Below, piece by piece: positions 1 through 9,240 of a stretch of DNA of 64,000 nt. Source of the DNA: Fibrobacter sp. UWB15 (GTDB lineage Bacteria; Fibrobacterota; Fibrobacteria; Fibrobacterales; Fibrobacteraceae). The notes beneath the pieces were generated by a model. That model saw only the letters and a program-made list of their open reading frames with translations, was not told the DNA's origin and searched no databases. The stretch is from contig NZ_FXBA01000002.1 of the NCBI RefSeq assembly GCF_900177705.1, positions 62,001-126,000 on the forward strand, written 5' to 3'. Within the stretch, counting starts at the first letter, position 1; each line of letters begins with the position of its first letter. The position numbers and the translations under genes are program-made.

Positions 1-1
1 T

Positions 2-322
2 GACACGCAAAAGCTCGAAAAGGCCGAGAATTACTTCCGTGAACACGGCGCCATTTCTACCTTCGTGGGTCGCCTCATCACTGTAATCCGCCAGCTTATT
101 TCGATTCCCGCAGGCATCGCCAACATGAAGCTGTTGCCCTTTACGGTCTACACCTTCCTGGGCGCCACCATCTGGAACTGCGTGCTCGCCGGTCTTGGCT
201 ACCTCGCCCACGGCCAGAAGGACATTATCGAAAAATACAATTCCGAGCTCGCTATCGCGCTCCTCGCCTTTGGCGCTCTGTTTATCGGCTACATGGTCTG
301 GAACGCAGTCAAGAAGAAGTAG
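2..322 (+). CDS. DedA-family membrane protein, C-terminal part
   Basis: The reading frame is open from the window edge, so the true start lies upstream. About 106 residues are visible. The stretch GRLITVIRQLISIPAGIANM resembles the conserved 'GRFxPxxRTxxxxxAG' core of DedA/SNARE-associated (PF09335) membrane proteins. It is followed by TFLGATIWNCVLAGLGYLAHG and a final hydrophobic helix (ALLAFGALFIGYMVWNAV). DedA proteins are polytopic inner-membrane proteins linked to lipid (undecaprenyl phosphate or phospholipid) translocation and proton-motive-force homeostasis. The stop codon TAG is itself part of the first unit of a heptanucleotide repeat array. The family call is fairly secure; the precise role is not known. 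Confidence 0.8.
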   Translation, partial: DTQKLEKAENYFREHGAISTFVGRLITVIRQLISIPAGIANMKLLPFTVYTFLGATIWNCVLAGLGYLAHGQKDIIEKYNSELAIALLAFGALFIGYMVWNAVKKK

Positions 323-409
323 ACAGTAGGAAGTAGGAAGTAGACAGTAGGAAGTAGACAGTAGGCAGCAGGATGTTGGAAGTTGAAAGCAGGAAGTTGG
401 CTGTTAGCT
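319..409. repeat. Heptanucleotide tandem array (GTAGGAA/GTAGACA type)
   Basis: About 13 consecutive 7-bp units begin at the DedA stop codon. Units read GTAGACA or GTAGGAA at first and degenerate (GCAGGAT, GTTGGAA, GTTGAAA, GTTGGCT) towards the distal end. Related arrays occur at 24640, 27769, 28969 and 33533. There are no spacers, so this is not a CRISPR. Function unknown. Confidence 0.85.
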
Positions 410-487
410 GAGGCTGAACTCTAATAAGGATGAATAAGAGGCGTCCTTTTAGGATGTCTCTTTTTTCGTAGGCAAAACGTAGGCAAT

Positions 488-515
488 AAAAAAAAGCTCC
501 CCGAAGGGAGCTTTT
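488..515 (-). terminator. Rho-independent terminator of the lipoprotein gene
   Basis: On the minus strand a perfect stem AAGCTCCC / GGGAGCTT with a short TTCG-containing loop is followed by a run of T. It lies about 25 bp beyond the stop of the minus-strand lipoprotein gene. Confidence 0.85.
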
Positions 516-539
516 CTAATGCTGTTTTAAAGGAGCTTG

Positions 540-1856
540 TTACTTGGTGCCAAGACCACATTCGGCCTCTTCAGCACCCGTCAGTGAGATACAGACATCC
601 TTGAAGGAGATTGCACCCTTAGTCACCTTACCGAGATCGAAGGTCACATTATTGACACCATACTCGCCCTGACCCGTCACCGGTTTATCAGTGCCATGAG
701 AAATCGTCAAACTCACGCCCGAGCCCTTTGCATCGCAAACAACCGTAAGCGACGGGGTATAGTATTCATTATCCCAGGTACCAGCCACAGTAATGCAACC
801 AGCATTGGCCACCTTGATCTTATCCTGAGGAACCTGGCCGCCATCTACTTCGAGCAAGTAATCCGGGGCAGAGGCATCCGTAGCAACAAGAGTCGGGCAT
901 TCCACCACCTGAACAGTATTGTCATCGTTAGCGACAGAGAGTTTCGGCGTATAAGTATCACCCTTCTTTTCGAAGAGATGCTGGTACGTTTCTGCGGTGG
1001 CGCCGAGATCCGTGCCATCCCAAGTGTAACCGGTAATGTTGGCCTGCGACCTGCAAAAAGCAGTCCAAGTCGCAACACCTTGGTCATCCGTAATATCGCC
1101 ACCATCTACACTGCAAGTACAAGTAATCGGGAAGCCGTTCACCTGAAGCGGAGAGCAGGTAATCGGATAGTTTGCCCCCTTGTAGGTCACGACGACAGAA
1201 GCACCGAACTGACCGGAAGCGGCATAAGTGATATTGCCACTGGAGGTGCTCTTCTGGGTTCCGTCATCCACACCGCCAGTAGTGGTCCATGCGTAAACGG
1301 ACTTGGCGACTTCAACCGGATCAAATCCAGCAAACTTCGAATTCGGAGAGAATTTCCACTTAACGGATTCACCCTTGCTAATGGTAGCCTTTTCCGGAGC
1401 GCAAGTACCGAAGGTATCGTCGCTAACAATTTCCATGCTGCTAGAAGAAGGATCACCCGGATCAACGACAATCATCGAAGAAGAAGAAGGCTTTTCGACA
1501 ATCACGAACGGGTCTCTAGAAGCCGAAGAGCTCGGATTCTGGTTCTGGTTCTGATTCTGCTGTCCCTGGTTCGGATCATCAATCGGATCCGGATTTACAT
1601 CAACCGGTTCATCGCCATTAAGGTAAGCCTGATACTGAACATAGCAGCCAGGATCTTCTTTACAGCTGGTCAAGGCATCATTCTTCAGAGTAACAAGTTC
1701 GCTGCTAGGACCGCCCGTTGCCGGATCCAAAGCATAAAGACGCAGCATAACTTCATCTTCACCACTCATCTGGTTAATATTACCATCACCGCAAGCCCAA
1801 AAGCTTGCTGCAGCGATAGCAGCTAACGAGACTCCTGCTAAAAGTTTCTTATTCAT
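540..1856 (-). CDS. Secreted lipoprotein with poly-Ser linkers
   Basis: This 438-residue protein starts at the ATG giving MNKKLLAGVSLAAIAAASFWACG, preceded by an AGAGG ribosome site; a more upstream ATG lacks one. The signal peptide ends in a lipobox (FWAC), so the protein should be lipidated and exported. Residues of roughly 105-150 form a Gln/Asn- and Ser-rich linker with NQNQNQN and several SSSS blocks, a style common in Fibrobacter surface lipoproteins. The C-terminal two thirds are beta-rich with many Cys (for example CTCSVDGG), and include segments resembling PKD/Ig-like repeats. No catalytic motif is recognised. A substrate-binding or structural surface role is inference. A good terminator follows. 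Confidence 0.75.
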   Translation of the reverse strand: MNKKLLAGVSLAAIAAASFWACGDGNINQMSGEDEVMLRLYALDPATGGPSSELVTLKNDALTSCKEDPGCYVQYQAYLNGDEPVDVNPDPIDDPNQGQQNQNQNQNPSSSASRDPFVIVEKPSSSSMIVVDPGDPSSSSMEIVSDDTFGTCAPEKATISKGESVKWKFSPNSKFAGFDPVEVAKSVYAWTTTGGVDDGTQKSTSSGNITYAASGQFGASVVVTYKGANYPITCSPLQVNGFPITCTCSVDGGDITDDQGVATWTAFCRSQANITGYTWDGTDLGATAETYQHLFEKKGDTYTPKLSVANDDNTVQVVECPTLVATDASAPDYLLEVDGGQVPQDKIKVANAGCITVAGTWDNEYYTPSLTVVCDAKGSGVSLTISHGTDKPVTGQGEYGVNNVTFDLGKVTKGAISFKDVCISLTGAEEAECGLGTK

Positions 1857-2022
1857 AATAAAACCTCTTTGACCGAAAAATACATTATTCAAATTGAAAA
1901 TGCTACAACCGCACCAAAATTAGTGCTTAAAAGCACATATTTTTTGCATACAAAATTTGCAACCGTTCATCAATGTAAACCCGAGTTTACCTATACGAAA
2001 AATAGGGCAAAAACGGGGCTAA

Positions 2023-2811
2023 TTACGGGTCTTCGTCTACCGAAATCTTGCGCTGACCGGTAATAAACTGGTGCACATAGGGGTTGCTGGTGTTCTTGAT
2101 TTCGTCCACCGTTCCCACTTCGATAATACGGCCATTATACAGCATGGCAATACGGTCGGCCACCTTGAAGGCGCTCACCATGTCATGAGTCACCACCACC
2201 GAGGTCACGCCGAGCTTGCTCTGCATATCGAGAATCAAGTCGTTGATCACGTCGCTGGTAATGGGGTCGAGACCGGTCGTAGGTTCATCGTACAAAAGGA
2301 TTTCGGGGTTCAAGGCGATGGCGCGGGCAAGGGCCACACGCTTGCGCATACCGCCCGAAAGTTCAGACGGCATCTTGGTACGGAATTCCGGCACCAGGTT
2401 GATCATCTTGAGCTTTTCGGTCACCACGTCCTGGATTTCGGCTTCGCTCATTTCCGGGTGGTGTTCACGCAAGGCAAACGCGATATTTTCGCCGGTGTCC
2501 ATGGAGTCAAAAAGCGCGCCCATCTGGAACAGCATCCCCATTTTGCGACGAATCGTATGCGTATCGAAGAACTTGGGCGTACTGATTGTCACGCCATCCA
2601 CAGTCACCTCGCCGCCATCGGGCTGCAAAAGCCCGATCATGTGCTTTAGAATCACGGACTTGCCGCCACCGGACTTGCCGATAATCACCATGGTCTCACC
2701 ACGGCGAATATCCAGGTTCACGTCGCAAAGAACGTCCTGCGGACCAAAGGACTTCTTGAGGCCTTTGAGGCGAATGGCGATATCGTTCGGGTCTATTTTT
2801 ACGTTTGGCAT
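2023..2811 (-). CDS. mlaF: ABC transporter ATPase, MlaF-type
   Basis: The 262-residue ATPase has Walker A GKSGGGKS (residues 45-52), signature LSGGMRKRVALAR, Walker B ILLYDEPTTGLDP and the H-loop VVTHD. The pattern matches the MlaF/Ttg2A class that powers phospholipid transport between inner and outer membrane. The gene lies 9 bp downstream of the MlaE-type permease gene, so they form one unit. The usual third partner, an MCE-domain MlaD protein, is not adjacent; the next gene downstream is an unrelated lipoprotein. Function as an inner-membrane lipid-transport ATPase follows from family and neighbour. Confidence 0.9.
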   Translation of the reverse strand: MPNVKIDPNDIAIRLKGLKKSFGPQDVLCDVNLDIRRGETMVIIGKSGGGKSVILKHMIGLLQPDGGEVTVDGVTISTPKFFDTHTIRRKMGMLFQMGALFDSMDTGENIAFALREHHPEMSEAEIQDVVTEKLKMINLVPEFRTKMPSELSGGMRKRVALARAIALNPEILLYDEPTTGLDPITSDVINDLILDMQSKLGVTSVVVTHDMVSAFKVADRIAMLYNGRIIEVGTVDEIKNTSNPYVHQFITGQRKISVDEDP

Positions 2812-2820
2812 AGTGACACC

Positions 2821-3603
2821 TTAGAAGAATAGGATAGCGTCCAAAACAAAGTCTGCAATCAAAATCATGAGGCAGCTGGATACCACCACGCTCATGGTAG
2901 CGATTCCCACGCCGCGGGCACCTGCCTTGGCATTAATACCATGGTAGTAACCTAGCAAGAAAATCAAGGTTCCGAATACAAAAGACTTGAGCGTCCCCGA
3001 CCACAAATCCATGGGATCGAACAGGTACTGCATGCCGGTCACATAAGTGTAGGTCGTGATATCGAGGCCGAGCACGCAAACGATCCAGCCACCGATAATA
3101 CCCAGCGCATTCGAAATAACGGTAAGGCAAGGCACCATGGTAAAGAAGGCCACAAAGCGTGGCATCGCCAAATAGCGGTAAGTATCGAGACCGAGCACCG
3201 TGTAGGCGGCGAGTTCCTCTTTTTCTTTCATGGAACCGAGCTCTGCAGCGATAGCAGAACCGACGCGGCCCGAAAGCACAATGGCCGTAAGCAAGGGGCC
3301 AAGCTCAATCAAAATCATCTTACAGGCGGCCGTTCCCACGAACTTGTCGGCCACCAGGTTGTGGAATTCGAACTCGGCCTGCACCGTAGCCACCATGCCC
3401 GTAAAGATAGACGTCACGAACAAAAGCGGCAAAGACGACACACCAATCGAAATCATCTGCTTTACAATGAGCACCGGATTCTTGTGGATAAAGCGCAGCT
3501 GCTTAAGGGTGTTCAACAAGATGCAAACGACTTCGCCAATAGCCGAGATACCGGTTACGAGAACCTCACCAAACCAGATAAACGGGGCTAACAGCAACTG
3601 CAT
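2821..3603 (-). CDS. mlaE: ABC transporter permease, MlaE-type
   Basis: The 260-residue integral membrane protein has the MlaE/DUF140 (PF02405) features: the GTAACKMILIELGPLLTAIVLSGRVGSAIAAELG core and the conserved EELAAYTVLGLD segment that couples to the ATPase. About five hydrophobic helices are visible. It precedes mlaF by 9 bp and lies 10 bp downstream of dnaB, so it may be read from the same message. The partner MCE protein must be encoded elsewhere. Confidence 0.92.
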   Translation of the reverse strand: MQLLLAPFIWFGEVLVTGISAIGEVVCILLNTLKQLRFIHKNPVLIVKQMISIGVSSLPLLFVTSIFTGMVATVQAEFEFHNLVADKFVGTAACKMILIELGPLLTAIVLSGRVGSAIAAELGSMKEKEELAAYTVLGLDTYRYLAMPRFVAFFTMVPCLTVISNALGIIGGWIVCVLGLDITTYTYVTGMQYLFDPMDLWSGTLKSFVFGTLIFLLGYYHGINAKAGARGVGIATMSVVVSSCLMILIADFVLDAILFF

Positions 3604-3613
3604 CTAGGACTCC

Positions 3614-5035
3614 TTAGTAACTTCCGAAATCGGTTGCTCCCATGTCGCCGGCATCGTCGTAGGCATAGGCTTCGCCGCCGCCTTCGCCTTCGGGTGCTGC
3701 ATCGTAGAACGTGGTATATTCCGGAATGAAGGTCATGGGAATATCCTTGACCGAACCGTTACGGTGCTTTGCCACAATCAGTTCTGCAGTATGTTTGTCT
3801 TCTTCGCGGTGAGTCTGCACGAACTTACGTTCCACAAACCACACCATATCGGCATCCTGTTCGATAGAACCCGATTCACGCAAGTCCGAAAGTTGCGGGC
3901 GTTCGCGGCCCTTTTCTTCGACTTTACGGCTAAGCTGTGCAAGCGCGATGACCGGGATCTGCATTTCCTTGGCAAGAATCTTGAGGCCGCGGGAAATGGC
4001 ACCGATAGCGACAGCGCGGTTTTCTTCTTTACCCGTCTTCATGAGCTGCAGGTAGTCGATAATCAGCAAGTCGAGTTTGCCCTTGCGTTTGAGCTGGCGG
4101 GCCTTGCTCATAAGTTCCATAATGCCCAAGTCGGCGTTATCGTCCACATAGAGCGGGGCCTTCTGAATCGGCGTCACGGCGGCAATCAGCTTTTTCTTTT
4201 CGTCGCTGTTGAGGTAGCCGTTACGGAGCTTACTCTGGTCAATCTGCGCTTGTGAACAAAGTAAACGTTGGGCCAGCTGAACACCGTCCATTTCCAAGCT
4301 GAAAAACGCCACATTCTGCTGGAAGTTGATTGCCGCGTTTGCAGCAATCGTAAGCGCGAAAGACGTCTTACCCACACCGGGGCGCGCTGCGAGAATAATC
4401 AAGTCGGACTTTTGAAGTCCGTTCGTGAGTTCGTCGAGTTCGGTAATGCCCGTGCGAATGCCCGTAATGCCGTCTTTGCGGTTGTTCAGGCGTTCCAAAA
4501 GCGGAGTCACAAAATTCTGGATTGGCTTCAGGGAATCGCGAATCTGGTCGTCGGCAATGGCGAAGATATCGCGTTCGGCATCTTGCAAAACTTCATCAGG
4601 TACAGCCGCCGGGTCCATGGCATTCTTGATGACCGCAGAAGAAGACTTAATCAACTTGCGGAGTGTCGCCTTCTTGCGCAAGAGTTCGATATGCCAGCTG
4701 GCGTTAGCCGAAGAGGCCACCGATTCCATGAGTTCAAACAGGTATTCGCGACCGCCCACAAGCGTAAGCTTGTTCATGGTCTCGAGTTCTGCCGCAAGCG
4801 TCACCAAGTCAATCGGCGTCACGTTGCGGTTGAGCGTACACAGGGCGGTCCAAATCAGCTGGTGCTTTTCCAAGTAGAAAAAGCTTTCGTCCTTGATGAT
4901 CATGATGGCTTCGCCCATCACGTCGGGATCGCGCAAAATACTTCCCAAGAGGCAACGTTCGGCTTCCAGGTCCATCGGAACCTGGCGACCTTCGTAAGAA
5001 TTCTGTTGATTTTCAAAATCAGGCATCGTTGCCAT
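3614..5035 (-). CDS. dnaB: Replicative DNA helicase DnaB
   Basis: The 473-residue protein has the DnaB N-terminal domain (AERCLLGSILRDPDVM, residues 25-40) and the RecA-like helicase core with Walker A ARPGVGKT (K223), followed by FSLEM, LLIIDYLQLM (Walker B) and ALAQLSRKVEERP-type motifs. Length is normal for DnaB. It unwinds DNA at the replication fork as a hexamer. The chosen ATG overlaps the 3' end of the upstream NtrC-like gene by 17 bp; a second in-frame ATG three codons later is an alternative. Placement behind regulatory genes and ahead of mlaEF is unusual. Confidence 0.95.
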   Translation of the reverse strand: MATMPDFENQQNSYEGRQVPMDLEAERCLLGSILRDPDVMGEAIMIIKDESFFYLEKHQLIWTALCTLNRNVTPIDLVTLAAELETMNKLTLVGGREYLFELMESVASSANASWHIELLRKKATLRKLIKSSSAVIKNAMDPAAVPDEVLQDAERDIFAIADDQIRDSLKPIQNFVTPLLERLNNRKDGITGIRTGITELDELTNGLQKSDLIILAARPGVGKTSFALTIAANAAINFQQNVAFFSLEMDGVQLAQRLLCSQAQIDQSKLRNGYLNSDEKKKLIAAVTPIQKAPLYVDDNADLGIMELMSKARQLKRKGKLDLLIIDYLQLMKTGKEENRAVAIGAISRGLKILAKEMQIPVIALAQLSRKVEEKGRERPQLSDLRESGSIEQDADMVWFVERKFVQTHREEDKHTAELIVAKHRNGSVKDIPMTFIPEYTTFYDAAPEGEGGGEAYAYDDAGDMGATDFGSY

Positions 5036-6491
5036 CCATCATAATCTTAAGTTCTTTCAATTTACGCCACAGGGTCGCGCGGCTAATGCCCAAGCGCTTG
5101 CAGACTTCGGTGCGGTTTCCATTGCACACGCTCAAGGCACGCAGAATATGCCTGCGTTCCATTTCTTCAAGCGGCAAGAGTTCGTCGTCCGCATCGCTTT
5201 CGGCGGCGGGTTTCTTTTCTGTTTTCGCGCTGCTTTCAAACGAGATTCCCGGCAAGTCGATTGGTTCTGCTTCGATTACCTGGGGGTCGACATTGTGGTC
5301 GCCCTTGATGTGCGGAATCGCCATCGTCTGTTCGCGGGCACAGGCCTGCACCTCTTCGGGCAAGTCTTCCAGGCGAATCACGCCGCCTTCAGCAAGCACG
5401 GTCGCATGTTCGATAATGTTTTCAAGTTCGCGAATGTTGCCCGGGTACGAATACTTGGTCAGCGCATACAGGGCTGCCGGTTCAAGGTCCACGATATCCT
5501 TACCCTGGGCGTCCTTGTTCTTCAAGATGAAATACTTGATCAGGTTCGGAAGCGCGGGCTTACGTTCGCGGAGCGGCGGCAAAAGCAAATGGAAGGTATT
5601 CAGACGGTAGTAAAGGTCTTCGCGGAAGCGGCCCTCTTGCATAGCCTCTTGCAAGTCGCGGTTCGTTGCAGCAAGCACACGCACATCCAGGTACTGCGGT
5701 TGGGTGTCGCCCACTCGCCTGATTTCGTGGCTTTGCAAAAAACGTAAAAGCTTGACTTGGGTCGCCGCCGAGAGTTCGCCGACTTCGTCCAAAAAGAGCG
5801 TTCCGCCGTTTGCGGATTCGAACAGGCCCTTCTTGTCGGCGGTAGAACCGGTATAAGAACCCTTCTTGCTACCGAAGAGTTCGCTTTCGACCAGGTTTTC
5901 GGGAATGGCGCCACAGTTTACCGCCACAAACGGTTCGCCCGCACGCTTGCTGTAGCGGTGAATCACGTTAGCGAGGAATTCCTTGCCCGAACCGGATTCG
6001 CCGGTAATGAGCACCGTACTGTTGGTAGGAGCTACCTTGTAAACGGTCTTTAGAATCTTGCGCATCTCGGGCGTGTTCCCGAGGAGGCCATCCAGCACCT
6101 GGGATTCCATGAGCTGGTTGTTTGACTTGTTCAGTTGCTGAGCACGCACCTTCTGGGCCGTCGATTCAAGTTGAGATATCGAAATCGGCTTTTTGAGGAA
6201 GGTGTTCGCACCGCGGGTAATGGCTGCGGCAGCGCCCTGCCAGTTGCGGTCGTCGCAAAGCACAAAGATTTCAATGCCCGGATGGCGCTCCTTCAAGAAG
6301 CTCACCATGTCCATATTGTCCTGCATTAAAAAGGGAACTTCGATAAACGCGAGGTCTATCGAATTCTTCTTGACGATGGGCATGAGGTCACTTTCGCGGG
6401 TGCAGGTGAACAACGTTGTCCCCGCAACCGACCAAGAGTGCTGGATATCGTCGATAAATTTCTGATCCAAGTCCGCGATCAGGATATTCAT
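5019..6491 (-). CDS. NtrC-like sigma-54 activator with atypical receiver
   Basis: The 490-residue protein has three parts: a receiver-like domain (1-120), an AAA+ sigma-54 interaction domain (about 130-370) with Walker A GESGSGKE (164-171) and Walker B LFLDEVGE (232-239), and a Fis-type helix-turn-helix at the C-terminus (RTEVCKRLGISRATLWRKLKEL). Two departures are visible. The residue where the phospho-acceptor Asp is expected is Glu51 (LAFIEVPFL), although the acidic pocket (D7, D9) and the FLKK lysine are present. The GAFTGA loop that contacts sigma-54 reads GSYTGS (211-216). It follows a single-domain response regulator by 10 bp and a sensor kinase before that, so it probably belongs to their circuit. 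Constitutive or non-canonical activation is inference. Confidence 0.9.
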   Translation of the reverse strand: MNILIADLDQKFIDDIQHSWSVAGTTLFTCTRESDLMPIVKKNSIDLAFIEVPFLMQDNMDMVSFLKERHPGIEIFVLCDDRNWQGAAAAITRGANTFLKKPISISQLESTAQKVRAQQLNKSNNQLMESQVLDGLLGNTPEMRKILKTVYKVAPTNSTVLITGESGSGKEFLANVIHRYSKRAGEPFVAVNCGAIPENLVESELFGSKKGSYTGSTADKKGLFESANGGTLFLDEVGELSAATQVKLLRFLQSHEIRRVGDTQPQYLDVRVLAATNRDLQEAMQEGRFREDLYYRLNTFHLLLPPLRERKPALPNLIKYFILKNKDAQGKDIVDLEPAALYALTKYSYPGNIRELENIIEHATVLAEGGVIRLEDLPEEVQACAREQTMAIPHIKGDHNVDPQVIEAEPIDLPGISFESSAKTEKKPAAESDADDELLPLEEMERRHILRALSVCNGNRTEVCKRLGISRATLWRKLKELKIMMDGNDA

Positions 6492-6501
6492 CGCGACCTA
6501 C

Positions 6502-6876
6502 TTACGAATGGCTCTTGATGATTTCTTCGACCTTCGCGCGAAGGGCTTGCAAGTCAACCGGCTTGTTGAAGGTTGCCGCGGCATCAAAATGCTGGGCAGT
6601 CATCAGGTAGTCTTCGGCAGAGGTACGGCCACCGCCGCTCACGGCGATAGTGCGGTCACTCATGTTCAAACGGCGCAAGTCCAAAATCACTTCGTAACCA
6701 TCGACGTCCGGCATAATAATGTCGGTAATGATTACGTCATAGGTCTTATTCTGGTAAAGAGTCTTGGCTTCTTTACCGTTCTTAGCCGTTTCTACATTGT
6801 AGCCCTTGATTTCAAGAGCGGACTTGAGCATCAAATTAAATTGCTCGTCGTCATCAATAATCAGGATCGTAGGCAC
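6502..6876 (-). CDS. Single-domain response regulator (CheY-like)
   Basis: The 124-residue receiver domain has no output domain. The acidic pocket is DDD (8-10), the phospho-acceptor is Asp52 (DVIITDIIMPDVDGYE), Ser stands in the AVSGGG position and the conserved Lys in FNKPVD. Translation starts at GTG; the last base of the start region overlaps the TAG stop of the kinase gene (TAGTG), and AAGGAGG lies just upstream. It is the likely phosphate acceptor for the kinase encoded immediately before it, passing the signal by phosphorelay or protein contact. Confidence 0.92.
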   Translation of the reverse strand: MPTILIIDDDEQFNLMLKSALEIKGYNVETAKNGKEAKTLYQNKTYDVIITDIIMPDVDGYEVILDLRRLNMSDRTIAVSGGGRTSAEDYLMTAQHFDAAATFNKPVDLQALRAKVEEIIKSHS

Positions 6877-9239
6877 TAGCCCTCCTTCGTTTCAGTTTCC
6901 ATTGGCCAATATAGATAAAATGTAGTTCCTTCACCCAATGTTGTCTGCACCGTAAAGTAGGCATTTCCCTCTTTTAACAGCCTTAAGGCCGAAGAAAGAC
7001 CTAGTCCTAAGCCTTCGCCAGGGGCCTTTGTGGTAAAAAACGGTGCAAAAATTCGTTCCAAGGTACCCGAATCCATACCCGTACCCGTATCTGAAATTTC
7101 AAACTTGGCATAGGCACCGGCAGGAACCGGCGGAGCATAGGGAGTCACTAGTTGGGATTCCAGGATTTCAGGATAAAGTTTAAATGTCAACGATCCGCCT
7201 GTCTGCTTCATGGCAAACAAAGCGTTATTCGCGAGGTTACTGATAATGCGGTCGAGAGACGCCACAATACCGCGAATTTTCAGGCTCTTGTCCAGTTCCT
7301 CGCTATGCACCTTCACGTTAGGCGGCAAGGTCAACGAAATCTTTCGGACCACGTCTTCGATAATCATGTAAGGCGAGAAAACAATGGCAGGAGTTGCGGC
7401 ATTCGCATTGCCGCGAATGGCGCTCAGCAATTCGTTGAGCGAATCCTTGGCGCGGTTTGACGCCTTCAATGCTTCTGACACAAAAGAGAGCAACTGCGTC
7501 TTTTGATCTTCGATTTTTTCGAGTCCAAGCAATTCCTTCGTGAGTTCCAAGAACCCTAACTGGGCGCCAAGAATATTGTTGTAGTCATGAGCGAACGCGC
7601 CGCAAATGGTACCCAGTTCTTCAAGTCGCGAATGAATGAACTTCTGTTCACGCAACATGTTACGTTCGTATTCGAGCCTGCGCTGTTCGGTCATGTCCAC
7701 CTTAAGGCACAACGTCTTGTAAGGGGCCTTGCCCTGCTGGATAATCGGGATGTACATGTTGTCGAAGGTCTGTACCAGTTCGCCCATACCCGTAAGGCGG
7801 TTCGCTTCGTCCTGGGAAATTTCGACGCCGTCTTTATCTTCGAAAGAGGTGTAGACTTTCGCTTCGCCCTTCTCACGGGCTTCTTTTTCGTAGATAGAAA
7901 TATCTTCGTTATTGTCTCGGGCACCTTCGCGCGAGCCGCGCTTGGCTAGGTCCAGCTGGTTCTGCTTCTGGTAAACGCCCAGTTCACTCTTGTACCACAC
8001 TCTAAAGGGCAGCGCGTTAATCAAGGTGTTCAGCACGTTTTCTTTTTCCGCCTTGATAGACGCTTCCTTGTTCAAACGATCCTGATAGCGCACCAGGTCA
8101 TGAGTGTATTCCACATACTGTTCGTTCAGCGTTTTCAGGTTCTGCTGCAGCAACAAAGTCTTGGACTGGTCCATGAAAAAGGCGATGTTGACGACCGTCA
8201 TGAGAGTCTGTCTGCACTTGAACAGGTAAATCTTCATGACGTGAGTTTCGCCGTTAATATTCATGCGGACATCGCTGTAAACCGATTCCTTGAAAAATTC
8301 GAGGTTCGGCGGCAAAACGTTCTTGATGGATTTTTCACACAAACTAATAGAAGACTGTCCCAAAAGTTTGGAGGCTCCATGGTTCACCGCCTTGATTCGT
8401 CCGGCATCATCGTAGTAGATGATACCGTCTTCAATCTTGGTAATCAACTTTTGCAAGAACCAGAAGGCGCCCATGTCCCTAAACCTTGCAGACGTGTAAT
8501 ACTGGCCGCAAAGCAGCGCCAGGAACAGCGTCAAGAACTGGTGCCAAACAATAAACTGGAACCCGCCATGCCAGGCGCCGAATTCCTTGATTACAGGAAT
8601 GAGAAAATCAAAAAGAACCGCCACAATCAAGCACAGGGTAAAGGTACCGGCCATGTAGGCTCCCGTATGCCGCACCGTTTGGTCTAGCGAATTAAGGGAG
8701 CCCTGCAACAACTGGTAAATCACAATCAAGCAAGGCGGCAAGAAGAACAGCACATAGACAACGGTAAATGTCTTGAAAATCGGCATTCTTTCAAAGGGGT
8801 GGAAACCGAACAAGTCAAACTCGGGCACCACATCGGGGCAAAGCACGAACACGGTGGTTAAGGCGACAATCACAATCACGCCCACATAAGCAGACAATGC
8901 CTTGAAGATTGTGCGGCGGCTATACAGCACTATTTCGCACATGTCGTAAACGGCAACGCCTACACGCACCCAGCACAAGGCCTGCAACCCAAAGACCAGC
9001 TGGCGGCCAATATAGCGGCCAGATAGATCAGGCTCCATGGGTCCGTAAAAGAAGAGGATGCCCAGAATACTGCAAGCGTTCCAGGCAATATTTGCAAGCA
9101 CCATCATACGCAAAGGTTTCGGCAGGCGGCGTACCGTCATCTTGCGTTCTAGCAACACGGGGTAATAAAAGGATACAATAAGGGCTAGCACCGAAAGTAC
9201 CAAAAGGTACGGAGAATCGGAAAACAAGCTCTCTGCCAT
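6876..9239 (-). CDS. Membrane sensor histidine kinase with PAS domain
   Basis: The 787-residue protein starts with about seven hydrophobic helices (residues 1-270), then a PAS-like region (about 275-400), a coiled linker, a further PAS-like segment, and a kinase core. The phospho-acceptor motif is FAHDYNNILG; the ATP-binding domain shows NLANNALFAM (N box), DTGTGMD (G1), FAPFFTTK (F box) and GLGLGLSSALRLL (G2). It is a complete non-hybrid kinase. The start codon is one base after the stop of the upstream GH9 gene (TAA-A-ATG) and lacks a convincing Shine-Dalgarno, so translation is probably coupled to the cellulase. Signal unknown. Confidence 0.9.
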   Translation of the reverse strand: MAESLFSDSPYLLVLSVLALIVSFYYPVLLERKMTVRRLPKPLRMMVLANIAWNACSILGILFFYGPMEPDLSGRYIGRQLVFGLQALCWVRVGVAVYDMCEIVLYSRRTIFKALSAYVGVIVIVALTTVFVLCPDVVPEFDLFGFHPFERMPIFKTFTVVYVLFFLPPCLIVIYQLLQGSLNSLDQTVRHTGAYMAGTFTLCLIVAVLFDFLIPVIKEFGAWHGGFQFIVWHQFLTLFLALLCGQYYTSARFRDMGAFWFLQKLITKIEDGIIYYDDAGRIKAVNHGASKLLGQSSISLCEKSIKNVLPPNLEFFKESVYSDVRMNINGETHVMKIYLFKCRQTLMTVVNIAFFMDQSKTLLLQQNLKTLNEQYVEYTHDLVRYQDRLNKEASIKAEKENVLNTLINALPFRVWYKSELGVYQKQNQLDLAKRGSREGARDNNEDISIYEKEAREKGEAKVYTSFEDKDGVEISQDEANRLTGMGELVQTFDNMYIPIIQQGKAPYKTLCLKVDMTEQRRLEYERNMLREQKFIHSRLEELGTICGAFAHDYNNILGAQLGFLELTKELLGLEKIEDQKTQLLSFVSEALKASNRAKDSLNELLSAIRGNANAATPAIVFSPYMIIEDVVRKISLTLPPNVKVHSEELDKSLKIRGIVASLDRIISNLANNALFAMKQTGGSLTFKLYPEILESQLVTPYAPPVPAGAYAKFEISDTGTGMDSGTLERIFAPFFTTKAPGEGLGLGLSSALRLLKEGNAYFTVQTTLGEGTTFYLYWPMETETKEG

Positions 9240-9240
9240 T

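Noticed and set aside
696-1826. 376-codon plus frame opposite the lipoprotein gene
   Set aside because: The minus frame has lipobox, SD and terminator; the plus frame is His/Arg-rich with no domain.
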